A DNA stretch of 64,000 nucleotides from contig SCFO01000006.1 of assembly GCA_004078665.1 (NCBI GenBank), forward strand, positions 124,001 through 188,000. Reading direction: 5' to 3'. This document shows, piece by piece, positions 18,021 through 27,099 of this stretch. The DNA is from Halobacillus fulvus. GTDB taxonomy: Bacteria; Bacillota; Bacilli; Bacillales; Halobacillaceae. Position 1 is the stretch's first letter; each line of letters begins with the position of its first letter. The notes below the pieces were generated by a model that saw only the letters and a program-made list of their open reading frames with translations, was not told the origin of the DNA and made no database searches. A program made the position numbers and the translations under genes.

Positions 18021-18188
18021 TTTCCGTTAACTTATTTACGGAAGGAGGGGCGGGAAATCGCGAGACTCCTATGGGGAGGATAGGGCAGGCTGAGATCCCG
18101 CAGGAGCCTTGCTCCGAGGAAGCTCAGCGCCCGCCCATGGAAAGCGAGCGATTTCCCGCCCCTCCAACTTCTGGTCTCATAACGGAAA
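18021..18188. repeat. Interspersed palindromic repeat, copy C (reverse orientation)
   Basis: Outer ends TTTCCGTTA / TAACGGAAA; inner arms of 18 nt (18044-18061 and 18148-18165), GGAGGGGCGGGAAATCGC with its perfect complement. The core runs GAGACTCCTATGGG..GAGGAAGCTCAGCG..CCATGGAAAGCGAG, the reverse of copy A. Confidence 0.87.
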
Positions 18189-18206
18189 CTCTCTATAACT
18201 ATATAC

Positions 18207-18249
18207 AAAAAAGGATGCCGAACCTTGGGATAGGTGGGCATCCTTTTTT
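18207..18249. terminator. Bidirectional terminator downstream of the DUF554 gene
   Basis: 13-bp stem AAAAAAGGATGCC / GGCATCCTTTTTT with an inner ACCT/AGGT stem. It has T-runs on both strands, so it can close the DUF554 gene. Confidence 0.9.
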
Positions 18250-18256
18250 GATGGGA

Positions 18257-18964
18257 TTATGCGAACCATTGCGCGACTCCTAGGACGACGCCTACCATGA
18301 TAAGGGCAGGGAGGAGGTTGGCGACTCGGATTTTGGTGATTTTCAAAAGGTTGAGTCCGATCGCGACGATCAGAAGACCGCCTGTTGCGGTCATTTCGAT
18401 AATGAACAAGTCGAGCATCTCCTGCGGCACCCAGCGGTTGATTTGCGTCGCAAATAATGCGATCGATCCTTCATAGAGGACCACCGGGATGACCGAGAAG
18501 ATGACGCCGATTCCAAGCGTCGATGTCAGGACGAGCGCGACGAATCCATCGATGATCGCTTTCGTAATCAAAATTTCATGATCATTGCGCAATCCGCTGT
18601 CAAGCGCTCCGATCACAGCCAACGCTCCGATGACAAAAATCAAGGAAGCGGTAATAAATCCTTGAGCAATCCCAGATTCTTGACCGGGCTTCGTGAATTT
18701 TCCTTCGATCCAGCGTCCTATGTATTCCAGTCGTTCTTCCAACCGTATGCCTTCTCCGATAATAGCTCCTGTCAACAGGCTGAGCAGCACGATGACGATG
18801 TTGTCGGTCTCTAGTGCCATCTGTACACCGATCAGGATGACCGCAAGTCCGACTCCGCTCATCACGGTTTCCTTGAACCGCTCCGGAATCTTCGTAAAGA
18901 CGAGACCAAGCAACGTTCCAACAAAAATACACGCTCCATTTACAAGTGTTCCTAATAATACCAT
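18257..18964 (-). CDS. DUF554 membrane protein (YdfK/YqgA type)
   Basis: 235 residues, about seven hydrophobic segments. The N-terminal MVLLGTLVNGACIFVGTLLG, the IGEGIRLEERLEYIGRW motif after the second segment and a glycine-rich helix with ALAVIGALDSGL are typical of DUF554. The function is unknown. The ATG at 18964 follows GGAGAG; the longer frame has no ribosome site. It lies 54 bp downstream of parB on the same strand with no clear terminator between, so it may be read with parAB. Confidence 0.85.
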   Translation of the reverse strand: MVLLGTLVNGACIFVGTLLGLVFTKIPERFKETVMSGVGLAVILIGVQMALETDNIVIVLLSLLTGAIIGEGIRLEERLEYIGRWIEGKFTKPGQESGIAQGFITASLIFVIGALAVIGALDSGLRNDHEILITKAIIDGFVALVLTSTLGIGVIFSVIPVVLYEGSIALFATQINRWVPQEMLDLFIIEMTATGGLLIVAIGLNLLKITKIRVANLLPALIMVGVVLGVAQWFA

Positions 18965-19018
18965 ACGTTTCTCTCCATATCGACAAAGTGAAGCGGCCTG
19001 ATTCTTCAACCAGGCCTA

Positions 19019-19852
19019 TTATTTATTTTCGAAAAATTCGAGGATCCGCTCCAAATCTTCTTCGTTCATGAATTCAATCTCAATCTTGCCTTTTCGTTTT
19101 CCTTTTTGAATTTTGACACCCGTGCCAAGCTGCTGCTTCAAGGACTGTTCGCGCTCTTTCAAGAAAACGTCATGCGCCTTCGGTTTCTGAGCTTTTTTCG
19201 GCTTTTGTTCCTGAATCAGCTTCTCAAGCTGACGGACGTTCAGCCCTTCACGCTCAACGCGGGCAGCCATCGCCAGCACGTCTTCGCGTTTTTTCAAACC
19301 GAGCAGCGCCCGGCCGTGTCCCATCGAGAGATTGCCGTCATTGATCTTGTTGATCACTTCCGCTGGCAGCGTCAATAGGCGGATCAAATTGGCGATGTGG
19401 GAACGGCTTTTCCCTAGACGTTTTGACAGTTCATCCTGTGTTACGCCAAGCTCTTTGATCAAATCCTGATAGGAACGGGCTTCTTCAATCGGCGTCAAGT
19501 CCTCCCGTTGAAGATTCTCAAGCAATGCAAATTCCATCATCTGTTCATCGGTCCATTCGCGAACAAGTGCCGGAATCGTTTCACGGTTTGCAAGCTTCGA
19601 AGCTCTGAACCTGCGTTCGCCGACGACGATTTCGTATCCTTTGATGCTCTTGCGGACGATGATCGGCTGCAGCACGCCGTGTTCTTCAATCGACGTTTTC
19701 AGCTCATGGATCGCCTCATCGTCAAAGTGCTTCCGCGGCTGGTAGGGATTCGGACGGCATTCATGCAGCGGAATCTCATGAACCTGACCTTCATCCTCTA
19801 CGTTCATTCCGGGAAAAATCGCTCCAAAGCCTTTACCTAACCCTTTCGCCAT
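19019..19852 (-). CDS. parB: Chromosome-partitioning protein ParB / Spo0J
   Basis: 277 residues. Order: N-terminal ParA-interacting segment ([15 protein letters not shown]), CTP-binding ParB/Srx domain with GERRFRA (78-84) and ENLQRED (112-118), a helix-turn-helix with [20 protein letters not shown] (about 140-160) for parS, and a C-terminal dimerisation domain. It loads and slides on DNA from parS, recruits SMC and organises the origin. Its ATG lies inside the end of parA (20-bp overlap) after AGGAAGTG. Confidence 0.97.
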   Translation of the reverse strand: MAKGLGKGFGAIFPGMNVEDEGQVHEIPLHECRPNPYQPRKHFDDEAIHELKTSIEEHGVLQPIIVRKSIKGYEIVVGERRFRASKLANRETIPALVREWTDEQMMEFALLENLQREDLTPIEEARSYQDLIKELGVTQDELSKRLGKSRSHIANLIRLLTLPAEVINKINDGNLSMGHGRALLGLKKREDVLAMAARVEREGLNVRQLEKLIQEQKPKKAQKPKAHDVFLKEREQSLKQQLGTGVKIQKGKRKGKIEIEFMNEEDLERILEFFENK

Positions 19853-20606
19853 GTGAAATCACTTCCTTTGCTAAATCTAAATACATTTCGGCACCCCTTG
19901 ATTTCGCATCGTATAAAATCGCCGGTTTTCCGTGACTCGGCGCTTCACTGAGCCGGACATTACGAGGAATGATCGAACGGTACACGCGGTCCTGGAAATA
20001 TTTCTTCACTTCTTCCATCACCTGGATGCTGAGGTTGGTCCGGGCATCGAACATCGTGAGAAGCACCCCTTCGACCATCAGCCGTTTATTCAAGTGTTTC
20101 TGGACGAGCCGGACGGTATTGAGCAACTGGCTCAGTCCTTCGAGCGCATAATACTCGCACTGGACGGGGATCAAGACGGAATCGGCTGCCGTCAAGGCAT
20201 TCAATGTCAGTAAACCGAGCGAAGGAGGGCAATCAATGATGATGTAATCATAATCTGCTTTCACCTGGTCGACCGCTTTTCTAAGACGGCCTTCGCGTGA
20301 CACCGTCGGGGCGAGTTCGATCTCCGCTCCGGCAAGCTGGATCGTAGCTGGTATGACATCCAGCTTATCGAGAACAGTGCTGGTCCGTACTTGATCAGCG
20401 CGGATACCATCGACAAGAATATCATAAATGCACATCTCCATATCCGCTTTCTCGACACCGATCCCACTGGTCGTATTCCCTTGAGGATCGCTGTCGATGA
20501 GCAGGACTTTATATCCGAGATGAGCCAGACACGCACTCAAATTGACGGAGGTCGTCGTTTTCCCGACTCCGCCTTTCTGATTCGCAATCGCAATTACTTT
20601 TCCCAT
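19833..20606 (-). CDS. parA: Chromosome-partitioning ATPase ParA / Soj
   Basis: 257 residues, deviant Walker [12 protein letters not shown] (9-19), IDSDPQGN and IIDCPPSLG motifs. In Bacilli Soj controls DnaA activity and acts with Spo0J at parS. I chose the ATG at 20606, which follows AGGTGG and starts at the conserved [13 protein letters not shown]; the frame runs further upstream without a ribosome site. parB overlaps its 3' end. Confidence 0.97.
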   Translation of the reverse strand: MGKVIAIANQKGGVGKTTTSVNLSACLAHLGYKVLLIDSDPQGNTTSGIGVEKADMEMCIYDILVDGIRADQVRTSTVLDKLDVIPATIQLAGAEIELAPTVSREGRLRKAVDQVKADYDYIIIDCPPSLGLLTLNALTAADSVLIPVQCEYYALEGLSQLLNTVRLVQKHLNKRLMVEGVLLTMFDARTNLSIQVMEEVKKYFQDRVYRSIIPRNVRLSEAPSHGKPAILYDAKSRGAEMYLDLAKEVISHGERVR

Positions 20607-20649
20607 GCAACCACCTGCCTTTTCCTTTCCTCGTAGGGGCTTTTGTTTA

Positions 20650-20685
20650 AAAAAAGACCCATCTTCTTCACAAAGCAAGATGGGT
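20650..20685 (-). terminator. Intrinsic terminator after noc
   Basis: 9-bp stem ACCCATCTT / AAGATGGGT, then a C and seven T on the minus strand, between noc and parA. parAB therefore probably has its own promoter. Confidence 0.85.
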
Positions 20686-20698
20686 ACGTCAAGGGGCT

Positions 20699-21559
20699 CT
20701 ATCCTTTTTTCTTCGGAATCTTTATCGTAATTTGATAATAATCATCATGGTCTTGTTCATCAGTTTCGAGGTCGGTTCCTGTATCTCTCACCATATCAAG
20801 GGATTGGCGAATCGTATTCATCGCAATCCGCATATCTTTATTGACGCCTTTCAAGGTCGGTTTCTTCTTTTTCGGCTTCGGTTCGGTCAACGCTTTGATC
20901 CGTTCTTCTGTCTGTTTGACGTTCAGCTGGCGTTCGATGATTTCACCGAGAATCTTTTCCTGAACTTCCGGGTCCTTGACGGCAATCAGAGCCCGGGCAT
21001 GGCGCTCTGTGATCTGCTTGTCCATCACGGCTTGCTGGACAGATTCAGGTAATTTCAAGAGGCGCAGTTTATTGGCAATCGTCGACTGGCTTTTTCCGAG
21101 GCGCTGGGCCAATGCTTCCTGTGTAAGCTCATGGATCTCTAAAAGCTTTGCATAAGCGACCGCTTCTTCAATGACCGTCAACTCTTCCCGTTGAAGGTTC
21201 TCGATCAGAGCGACGGATGCCGTCTGCGAGTCGTTCATATCGCGGATGATCGCCGGAATGGTTTCCCATCCAAGCGTCTGGACAGCCCTCCATCTACGCT
21301 CACCGGCAATCAATTCATAATTGTCTTCATCGATGTGACGGAGAACGATCGGCTGAATCATCCCATGCGTATGTATCGTCTGGGCAAGCTCGCTGATCTT
21401 CTCGCTGTTAAATATCGCTCGAGGCTGATAACGGTTCGGCTGAACACGTTCGACGGGGACCTGAATCACTTCATCAGGATTGTACTCTTCTTCTTTCCTG
21501 TTGTTTTCTGATTCCGGTTTGTCCCCAAGCCCGAACAAACGACCAAAAGGATGTAACAC
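20699..21559 (-). CDS. noc: Nucleoid occlusion protein
   Basis: 286 residues, ParB paralogue. The N-terminal amphipathic segment [12 protein letters not shown] is the membrane-targeting helix of Noc. The CTP-binding GERRWRA is at 86-92, a helix-turn-helix (about 150-170) follows, with a lysine-rich linker and C-terminal dimerisation region. It binds ATTTCCCGGGAAAT-type sites and blocks Z-ring assembly over the nucleoid. The start is GTG with AAGGTGG upstream. A strong match to B. subtilis Noc in length and N-terminus separates it from ParB. Confidence 0.95.
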   Translation of the reverse strand: MLHPFGRLFGLGDKPESENNRKEEEYNPDEVIQVPVERVQPNRYQPRAIFNSEKISELAQTIHTHGMIQPIVLRHIDEDNYELIAGERRWRAVQTLGWETIPAIIRDMNDSQTASVALIENLQREELTVIEEAVAYAKLLEIHELTQEALAQRLGKSQSTIANKLRLLKLPESVQQAVMDKQITERHARALIAVKDPEVQEKILGEIIERQLNVKQTEERIKALTEPKPKKKKPTLKGVNKDMRIAMNTIRQSLDMVRDTGTDLETDEQDHDDYYQITIKIPKKKG

Positions 21560-21621
21560 GATCAGACACCACCTTTATACGATCAAGCATACGTCCGTTT
21601 TCTCACAAAAGGTTGAAACAG

Positions 21622-21654
21622 AAAAAAGCGCCGCAGGCTTCCTGGCTGCTGCGC
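21622..21654 (-). terminator. Intrinsic terminator downstream of the GNAT gene
   Basis: On the minus strand GCGCaGCAG / CTGCgGCGC (one mismatch) with a 9-nt loop and six T. Confidence 0.75.
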
Positions 21655-21842
21655 ATACGTATGCCGTTTTTTTACTCTTTTTTTATTTTATCATATTTAT
21701 TCTAGTAAAAGTATCTTCAAGATTTAAGAATTATGACGTCTTCTTGTCGAAAACAGACGAACTGATCGGTATAAAAGGCGATATCTCAAGGAAATGTGTC
21801 CCGGATTTGATGACAAAATTAGTCGATATATTTTCAAGGTAC

Positions 21843-21858
21843 TGTTTCACATGAAACA
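21843..21858. promoter_or_regulatory. parS site (ParB loading)
   Basis: TGTTTCACATGAAACA matches the B. subtilis parS consensus TGTTNCACGTGAAACA at 15 of 16 positions. It lies about 2 kb from parB, in the expected origin-proximal zone. Confidence 0.88.
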
Positions 21859-21861
21859 ATC

Positions 21862-22383
21862 CTACTCGTTCCTCACCAACCCGTATATGGCGATATCTCT
21901 GAATTTCCCCCAGTGATACATATCATCTTTCATCGTTCCTTCATAAACCAGCCCACATTTTTGCATCACTCTTGTCGATGCTGGATTTTCAGGAAAGGCA
22001 CCAGCCCAAATCCGGTGGAGGTTCAACGTTTCAAATCCAAACTCCACGATTTTCTGTGCCGCCTCCGTCGCATAGCCTTGTCCCCAGTAGGGCTTTCCGA
22101 CCCAGTAAGCGAGCTCTCCTTTTTGATGCTTCTCACTCACTCTGAGCGTCATCGTCCCGACAAGCTCTCCATCCTCTTTGCGCATCATCGCGAGCGGGTA
22201 GGCCTGCTTACTCTCGATCCACTCCTTGTGGGAGCTGATCCATTCCTTTGCCGTTTCTAACGGATAAGGATGAGGTACAAACGTCGTTCTCGCGACATCT
22301 TCCTCTCCCGCTAATTGTTGAACCCTTCCCGCTTGTGAAATATCATACGGTTTCAAAACGAGGCGATCCGTCTCTAGTTGCAT
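21862..22383 (-). CDS. RimJ/RimL-type GNAT N-acetyltransferase
   Basis: 173 residues. The beginning LETDRLVLKPYD and the acetyl-CoA loop VGKPYWGQGYATEAAQKIVEFGF (about 93-115, shown by GQGYATEA), then LHRIWAGAFPENPASTRVMQKCG, mark the RimJ/RimL acetyltransferase group. The acceptor may be a protein N-terminus or a small amine; this cannot be told. The gene ends 4 bp from the parS site. Confidence 0.88.
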   Translation of the reverse strand: MQLETDRLVLKPYDISQAGRVQQLAGEEDVARTTFVPHPYPLETAKEWISSHKEWIESKQAYPLAMMRKEDGELVGTMTLRVSEKHQKGELAYWVGKPYWGQGYATEAAQKIVEFGFETLNLHRIWAGAFPENPASTRVMQKCGLVYEGTMKDDMYHWGKFRDIAIYGLVRNE

Positions 22384-22517
22384 CCCACATCATCCCTCTC
22401 TTCATTTTCTGTGATTGTTTTACTTCGATATATTCCCACTTAATACCTGTCTCATTTCATAATATTTCATCGTTTTTGTGGAAAAAATGAACGTAGAAAA
22501 AGAAAGCAGGTGATCAA

Positions 22518-22778
22518 ATGGAATACGAAACAACCAACTACCGTGCGGGCGATATCGTCTACGTCATTTACCGGAATCCTCACACGTATGACGTCGCGAA
22601 TGTCCAGGAGGCCGCTGTCGTGAACAATCCGGAACATCCGGGCGAGCTGGCATTATTTTTATACGAAACCTACTTTCCATTAGATTCTGAGATGGCGGTG
22701 TACGCATCAGAAGGAGAAGCGGAGCGTGCCTATCAGGATGCATTCGGAGACGGTGGAATGGAGGAACAGCTGTGGTAA
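22518..22778 (+). CDS. splA: SplA-like regulator of spore photoproduct lyase
   Basis: 86 residues with YRAGDIVYVIYRNPHTYDVA and an acidic C-terminus. It resembles B. subtilis SplA, a small TRAP-related repressor of splB. It is directly upstream of and overlaps splB by 7 bases, the same arrangement as B. subtilis splAB. The ATG follows AGCAGGTGA. How SplA acts on the mRNA is not settled. Confidence 0.85.
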   Translation: MEYETTNYRAGDIVYVIYRNPHTYDVANVQEAAVVNNPEHPGELALFLYETYFPLDSEMAVYASEGEAERAYQDAFGDGGMEEQLW

Positions 22779-23800
22779 AGCCTTTCGTACCGGAGCTCGT
22801 GTATATCGAACCGCGTGCCCTTGACTATCCGCTCGGCCGGGAGCTGAGGGACAAGTTTGAAGGCATGGGCATCGAGATCCGGCAGACGACCTCCCATAAC
22901 CAAGTCCGCAATTTACCCGGAGAGAACGATTTTCAAAAATACCGGATGGCGAAGTCGACCCTTGTCGTCGGGGTCCGCAAAACATTGAAATTCGATACAT
23001 CGAAGCCTTCAGCCGAGTATGCGATTCCTTTTGCAACGGGATGCATGGGGCATTGCCATTACTGCTACCTACAGACGACGATGGGCAGCAAGCCTTATAT
23101 CCGGACGTACGTCAATGTCGAGGAAGTGTTCGATGCAGCCGATCAGTATATGAAGGAACGGGCCCCAGAGGAGACTCGTTTTGAGGCTTCCTGTACATCA
23201 GATATCGTCGGAATCGATCACCTGACCCATACGTTGAAGCACGCCATCGAATATTTCGGTAAATCCGAGCACGGCAGGCTTCGCTTCGTCACGAAGTTCG
23301 CTCACGTCGACCATCTCTTGGATGCGGAGCACAACGGGCGCACGAGATTCCGTTTCAGTATGAACGCCGATTACGTCATCAAATATTTAGAACCGGGGAC
23401 ATCACGGCTCGATGATCGCATCGAAGCAGCGGCCAAAGTCGCAAAAGCCGGTTACCCACTCGGATTCATCATTGCTCCGATCTATTTGTACGACGATTGG
23501 AAGGAAGGGTACCGTGTCCTTTTTGAAAAACTCCACGACAAATTGCCGGACTACGCCACGAAGGATCTGACCTTTGAGCTGATCCAGCACCGTTTCACGA
23601 AACCGGCCAAGCGCGTCATTCAGAAGAACTATCCGATGACGAAGCTTGAGATGGATGAAGAGAAGCGGAAGTACAAGTGGGGACGTTATGGAATCGGTAA
23701 ATATGTCTACCAGACAAATGAACAGGAAGATATCCAGCAGACGCTCGGTGGCTATATTGAACAATATTTTCCGGAAGCGACGCTGGAATATTTCACATGA
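22772..23800 (+). CDS. splB: Spore photoproduct lyase (radical SAM)
   Basis: 342 residues. It repairs the spore photoproduct (thyminyl-thymine) in UV-damaged spore DNA during germination. The radical-SAM cluster motif is C91-x3-C95-x2-C98 in CMGHCHYC, and the conserved H-atom donor C141 sits in EASCTSDIVG, the same numbering as B. subtilis SplB. The start is GTG, with GGAGGA upstream inside splA, so the two are translationally coupled. Its presence is direct evidence for an endospore former. Confidence 0.97.
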   Translation: MVKPFVPELVYIEPRALDYPLGRELRDKFEGMGIEIRQTTSHNQVRNLPGENDFQKYRMAKSTLVVGVRKTLKFDTSKPSAEYAIPFATGCMGHCHYCYLQTTMGSKPYIRTYVNVEEVFDAADQYMKERAPEETRFEASCTSDIVGIDHLTHTLKHAIEYFGKSEHGRLRFVTKFAHVDHLLDAEHNGRTRFRFSMNADYVIKYLEPGTSRLDDRIEAAAKVAKAGYPLGFIIAPIYLYDDWKEGYRVLFEKLHDKLPDYATKDLTFELIQHRFTKPAKRVIQKNYPMTKLEMDEEKRKYKWGRYGIGKYVYQTNEQEDIQQTLGGYIEQYFPEATLEYFT

Positions 23801-23810
23801 CGATGCCAGA

Positions 23811-23838
23811 AGAGAAAACAAAACGTTTTCTCTTTTTT
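23811..23838 (+). terminator. Intrinsic terminator of splAB
   Basis: 9-bp stem AGAGAAAAC / GTTTTCTCT, 5-nt loop, then T6. It also borders the convergent GNAT gene. Confidence 0.88.
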
Positions 23839-24308
23839 TATTCTTCCCGAAGTGTCTTATACACGAACTCCCTCCTGATCCGGTATCCGTTACGCTCGTA
23901 AAAACGTTTTGCCTCTTTATTTTCAACCCAATAATCCAGCTCGATTTCGTCAGCGCCGATTTCTTGCGCTACTGTTTCAACATGCTCCATCATTTGTCTG
24001 CCGTACCCTTTTCCTCTTTCCTCTTCGTTCAGACTGATCTGATGGACATAAAGAGACGTATAAGCCGACTTAAAGACGTTCTCTTCGTAAGTCCGGTGTT
24101 CGAGCCACAAATACCCGACCGGCTTTCTTTCTACTTTAGCCAAAAAGAAAAAATAAGAAGGATGATCCACCTTCTGCTCGAAAAATCGTGTCATCGCGCC
24201 TTGATGATAAGGTTTGAAATATTGCGGGTATCTTTCGACGTGCCTGTCATGAACCGGGCGATTCAACAAAGCGATCTCACTGGCATCTTTCGTCTGTCTA
24301 ATCTTCAT
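23838..24308 (-). CDS. GNAT-family N-acetyltransferase
   Basis: 156 residues. The acetyl-CoA motif LNEEERGKGYGRQMMEHVE (about 93-111; key GKGYG) and the C-terminal FYERNGYRIRREFVYK are typical of the GNAT fold. The substrate is unknown. I chose the ATG at 24308, which follows GAAGGAGG; a longer frame runs into the divergent SDR promoter without a ribosome site. Confidence 0.88.
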   Translation of the reverse strand: MKIRQTKDASEIALLNRPVHDRHVERYPQYFKPYHQGAMTRFFEQKVDHPSYFFFLAKVERKPVGYLWLEHRTYEENVFKSAYTSLYVHQISLNEEERGKGYGRQMMEHVETVAQEIGADEIELDYWVENKEAKRFYERNGYRIRREFVYKTLREE

Positions 24309-24420
24309 TCTGATCCCTCCTTCCTCTGACATTCGTCTCCGGTCAGTAGAAATCCTGTTTGACTTTTTCCTTAATGTGGAATGACAGTCTATACAATCAT
24401 ACATGAGGAGGCGGCGAAAA

Positions 24421-25290
24421 ATGGATAGAATGAATCGCCAAACAGACGGCCAGCCCGGCCAGGAACAATCGAGACAACCCGGCACAGAAGAGGAAATGAT
24501 CCCTTCTCCGCTTCAGGCCGATCAAGATTATAAAAGCGGAAATAAACTGGCAGGCAAAGTCGCGTTGATTACAGGCGGTGACAGCGGAATCGGCCGCTCC
24601 GTCGCAATCGGGTATGCCAAAGAGGGCGCAGATGTCGCGATTTCTTATTTAGAGGAACACGAAGATGCAGAATATACGAAGCAGGTCGTTGAAGCGGAAG
24701 GAAAACGGGCCATATTGATCGCAGGAGATGTCGGAGAAGAGTCCGTCTGTCAGGAAGCCGTCCAGCGTACGGTCGACGAACTCGGACAGCTCGATATCCT
24801 TGTCAACAACGCAGCGGAACAGCATCCGACCGACGATATTATGAACATCTCCACCGAACAGCTGGAGAGCACGTTCAGAACGAATATTTATTCCATGTTC
24901 CATCTGACCAAAGCCGCTCTGCCACATTTGAAGCACGGAAGCTCGATCATCAACACGGCCTCCGTCAATCCTTATGTCGGCAACCCTGAGCTCGTCGATT
25001 ACACCGCGACGAAGGGTGCCGTCGTCGGTTTCACGCGATCGATGGCGAAGCAGCTTGCAGACAAAGGGATACGCGTCAACGGCATCGCGCCGGGACCGAT
25101 CTGGACACCACTCATTCCTTCAACGTTTCCAGATGAAAAAGTCGAAGAATTCGGAACAAATACGCCGATGGGAAGACCAGGACAGCCAGTTGAGCATGTC
25201 GGGAGCTTTGTCCTGCTGGCATCAGACGACTCTACGTATATGACAGGTCAATTCATCCATATCAACGGCGGCATGTACACATCGAGCTAA
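24421..25290 (+). CDS. SDR oxidoreductase of the YdaD/YhdF stress type
   Basis: 289 residues. A polar Gln/Glu-rich N-terminal extension (1-40) precedes the Rossmann motif GGDSGIGRSV (about 54-63), then NNAAEQ, the catalytic S..Y-x3-K as YTATKGA, and PGPIWTPL. The extension and motifs match the classical SDRs of Bacillus general-stress proteins such as YdaD and YhdF. The substrate is unknown. ATG 24421 follows GAGGAGGC. A GTTTGA..GGAATG pair upstream could be a weak sigma-B promoter. Confidence 0.88.
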   Translation: MDRMNRQTDGQPGQEQSRQPGTEEEMIPSPLQADQDYKSGNKLAGKVALITGGDSGIGRSVAIGYAKEGADVAISYLEEHEDAEYTKQVVEAEGKRAILIAGDVGEESVCQEAVQRTVDELGQLDILVNNAAEQHPTDDIMNISTEQLESTFRTNIYSMFHLTKAALPHLKHGSSIINTASVNPYVGNPELVDYTATKGAVVGFTRSMAKQLADKGIRVNGIAPGPIWTPLIPSTFPDEKVEEFGTNTPMGRPGQPVEHVGSFVLLASDDSTYMTGQFIHINGGMYTSS

Positions 25291-25353
25291 GCATGTTGAT
25301 TGCTTTTCCACCGCTCCTTTTTCACAATAAAAGAAGAAAGGAGCGGTTTTCCT

Positions 25354-26193
25354 ATGCCAGAAGGTCCTGAGATCCGTCGTGCCGCCGATCAGATCGAGAA
25401 CGTGCTGATCGATCGTCCTGTCCTCGATATTTCCTTCGCGTTCGAGCACCTGCAAGGATACGAAGAAATCCTACAAGGAGCTTACATTAAAAAAGTGGAG
25501 ACGAAAGGCAAAGCCATGCTGATCCGTTTCGAAAACGGCTACACGATCTATTCCCACAACCAGCTGTACGGAAAATGGTACACACGGAACGCCTACAATT
25601 ATCCGAAAACGAACCGCCAATTAAGACTGGCGATCCATAACGAGAAAAAGTCGGCCCTTTTGTACAGCGCTTCAGACATCGAAGTGCTCCGTGACGAGGA
25701 GGTGCCGGACCATCCGTTCATCCGCAAAGTCGGCCCTGATCTTCTGAATGAAGATGTGAGCGTCGAAGATCTCGTCGAACGGTTCAAAAGCCGGAAGTTT
25801 CATAGAAGAAAGTGGACCTCTTTACTTCTCGATCAGGCGTTCATCGCCGGGATCGGTAATTACCTGCGCAGTGAAATCCTTTTTGTTGCAGGGATACATC
25901 CCGACCTGCGCCCTGTTGATTGCTCAGACCGTCAATTGGAAAAAGCGGCGGAGGCTAGCATCGAGCTGATATGGCGCTCGTATCGTCATAAGGGGATCAC
26001 GAACGATATCGATCTTGCCGAACAGTTGAAGAAACAAGGGGCAAAACGCTACGAATACAGACACTGGGTGTTCAACAGGGAAGCAAAGCCGTGCCGGATT
26101 GATGGTACAGAAATCATCAAAATCAATGCGGGTTCAAGACGCTGTTATTATTGTCCGACCTGCCAAAAAAAGCCCGAATCACGAACTTCGTGA
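25354..26193 (+). CDS. nei: Fpg/Nei-family DNA glycosylase (endonuclease VIII-like)
   Basis: 279 residues. After Met removal the N-terminal Pro-Glu (MPEGPEIRRA) supplies the Schiff-base nucleophile and catalytic acid. The helix-two-turn-helix contains LLLDQAFIAGIGNYLRSEIL (about 158-177), and a C-terminal zinc finger ends in CPTCQ. The first finger pair reads C-R-I-D rather than C-x2-C, so one ligand is changed. It excises oxidised bases and cleaves the strand. ATG 25354 follows AAAGGAG. Nei rather than MutM is suggested by the sequence but not certain. Confidence 0.88.
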   Translation: MPEGPEIRRAADQIENVLIDRPVLDISFAFEHLQGYEEILQGAYIKKVETKGKAMLIRFENGYTIYSHNQLYGKWYTRNAYNYPKTNRQLRLAIHNEKKSALLYSASDIEVLRDEEVPDHPFIRKVGPDLLNEDVSVEDLVERFKSRKFHRRKWTSLLLDQAFIAGIGNYLRSEILFVAGIHPDLRPVDCSDRQLEKAAEASIELIWRSYRHKGITNDIDLAEQLKKQGAKRYEYRHWVFNREAKPCRIDGTEIIKINAGSRRCYYCPTCQKKPESRTS

Positions 26194-26205
26194 TCCGGGC
26201 TTTTT
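26167..26205. terminator. Bidirectional terminator between nei and an SDR gene
   Basis: AAAAAGCCCG-a-ATCACGA paired with TCGTGAT-c-CGGGCTTTTT. The nei stop codon lies in the right arm. T-runs occur on both strands between convergent genes. Confidence 0.9.
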
Positions 26206-26209
26206 CTCA

Positions 26210-26977
26210 TTACCGGCCTAACCATCCCCCATCGACGGCTAGCTGATGACCATGAACATATTGGGACGCATCAGACGATAGGAAAACCGCGGTCCCTTTG
26301 AAATCTTCCGGTCGACCCCAGTCTCCCGCCGGAATCCGGTCGAGAATCTGCTGGTTACGATCTCCATCTTCGATCAAGGCGGTATTCATATCTGTCGCCA
26401 CGTAGCCTGGCACAATCGCATTGACATTCACATTGTGCTGGGCCCATTCGTTCGATAGTGCCTTGGTCAGCTGGGAGACGCCACCTTTTGACGCAGCATA
26501 GGCAGGCACATTGATGCCTCCCTGATAGGATAACAACGAAGCGAAATTGATGATCTTCCCGCTTTTCTGTGGAACCATGTATCGTCCAGCCTGCTGGCAA
26601 AGGACCCACGTCGTTTTCAAATTCACGTGCAAGACATCCTCCCAATCTTCGTTCGAAAATTCGACCGCAGGAGAGCGGCGCTGGATGCCGGCAGCATTGA
26701 CCAGGATATCTATATGACCGAACGCTTCGACAACCGCTGGTATTGCGGCCTCGACCTGACGTTCATCGCTCAAATCACAAGGAATGATATGAACGTTGCG
26801 TCCTAATGATGCGATTTCCTCTCTAATGCCCACCTGATCCGGATTCCTCTGCAAAAGGGCGAGATCAGCTCCCGCTTCAGCTAATGCGACAGCGACTGCC
26901 TTTCCGATTCCTCTCGTACATCCGGTCACAGCGGCCACTTTCCCAGTAAGATCAAACATGTCAGTCATTTCTTCCAT
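26210..26977 (-). CDS. SDR dehydrogenase resembling KduD (2-deoxy-D-gluconate 3-dehydrogenase)
   Basis: 255 residues. TGCTRGIGKAVA (about 18-29), NAAGIQRR, SLLSYQGGINVPAYAASKGG (about 147-166; catalytic Y-x3-K) and the C-terminal YVHGHQLAVDGGWLGR fit the KduD/gluconate-dehydrogenase group of classical SDRs. No pectin or uronate genes are adjacent. The start ATG follows AGAGAGG; a second ATG 12 bases in is possible. A cre-like sequence lies in the leader, which fits a catabolic role. Confidence 0.82.
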   Translation of the reverse strand: MEEMTDMFDLTGKVAAVTGCTRGIGKAVAVALAEAGADLALLQRNPDQVGIREEIASLGRNVHIIPCDLSDERQVEAAIPAVVEAFGHIDILVNAAGIQRRSPAVEFSNEDWEDVLHVNLKTTWVLCQQAGRYMVPQKSGKIINFASLLSYQGGINVPAYAASKGGVSQLTKALSNEWAQHNVNVNAIVPGYVATDMNTALIEDGDRNQQILDRIPAGDWGRPEDFKGTAVFLSSDASQYVHGHQLAVDGGWLGR

Positions 26978-26990
26978 CAGCCTCTCTTTT

Positions 26991-27004
26991 TGTAATCGCT
27001 TCCT
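26991..27004. promoter_or_regulatory. Candidate CcpA cre site before the KduD-like gene
   Basis: TGTAATCGCTTCCT matches TGWAARCGYTWNCW at 13 of 14 positions. It lies 14 bp upstream of the gene start, where bound CcpA would obstruct transcription. Confidence 0.5.
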
Positions 27005-27099
27005 GTATACTCCTTCGAGATGGTCGGAAGAAATTCCTTTTCTTATATAAAATAAAATAATGAAATATTTTTTCTTTAATTTTTTATTCCCAAAACCTT

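Larger units (their letters stand above)
17813..18256. other. Gene-free gap with two repeat copies and a terminator
   Basis: 443 bp between convergent yyaC and the DUF554 gene. It holds repeat copies B (17873-17994) and C (18021-18188) in opposite orientation and the terminator at 18207-18249. No gene is seen. Confidence 0.6.
21560..21861. other. Gap between noc and a GNAT gene
   Basis: 302 bp. Contains the GNAT terminator (21622-21654) and a parS site (21843-21858). The AT-rich middle shows no gene. Confidence 0.5.

Noticed and set aside
18032-18283. Open frames on both strands over repeat copy C
   Set aside because: Mirror frames of one palindrome and its neighbouring terminator; not coding.
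18990-19018. Terminator between parB and the DUF554 gene
   Set aside because: A 6-bp GGCCTG/CAGGCC stem exists but lacks a T-run on the minus strand, so it was not called.
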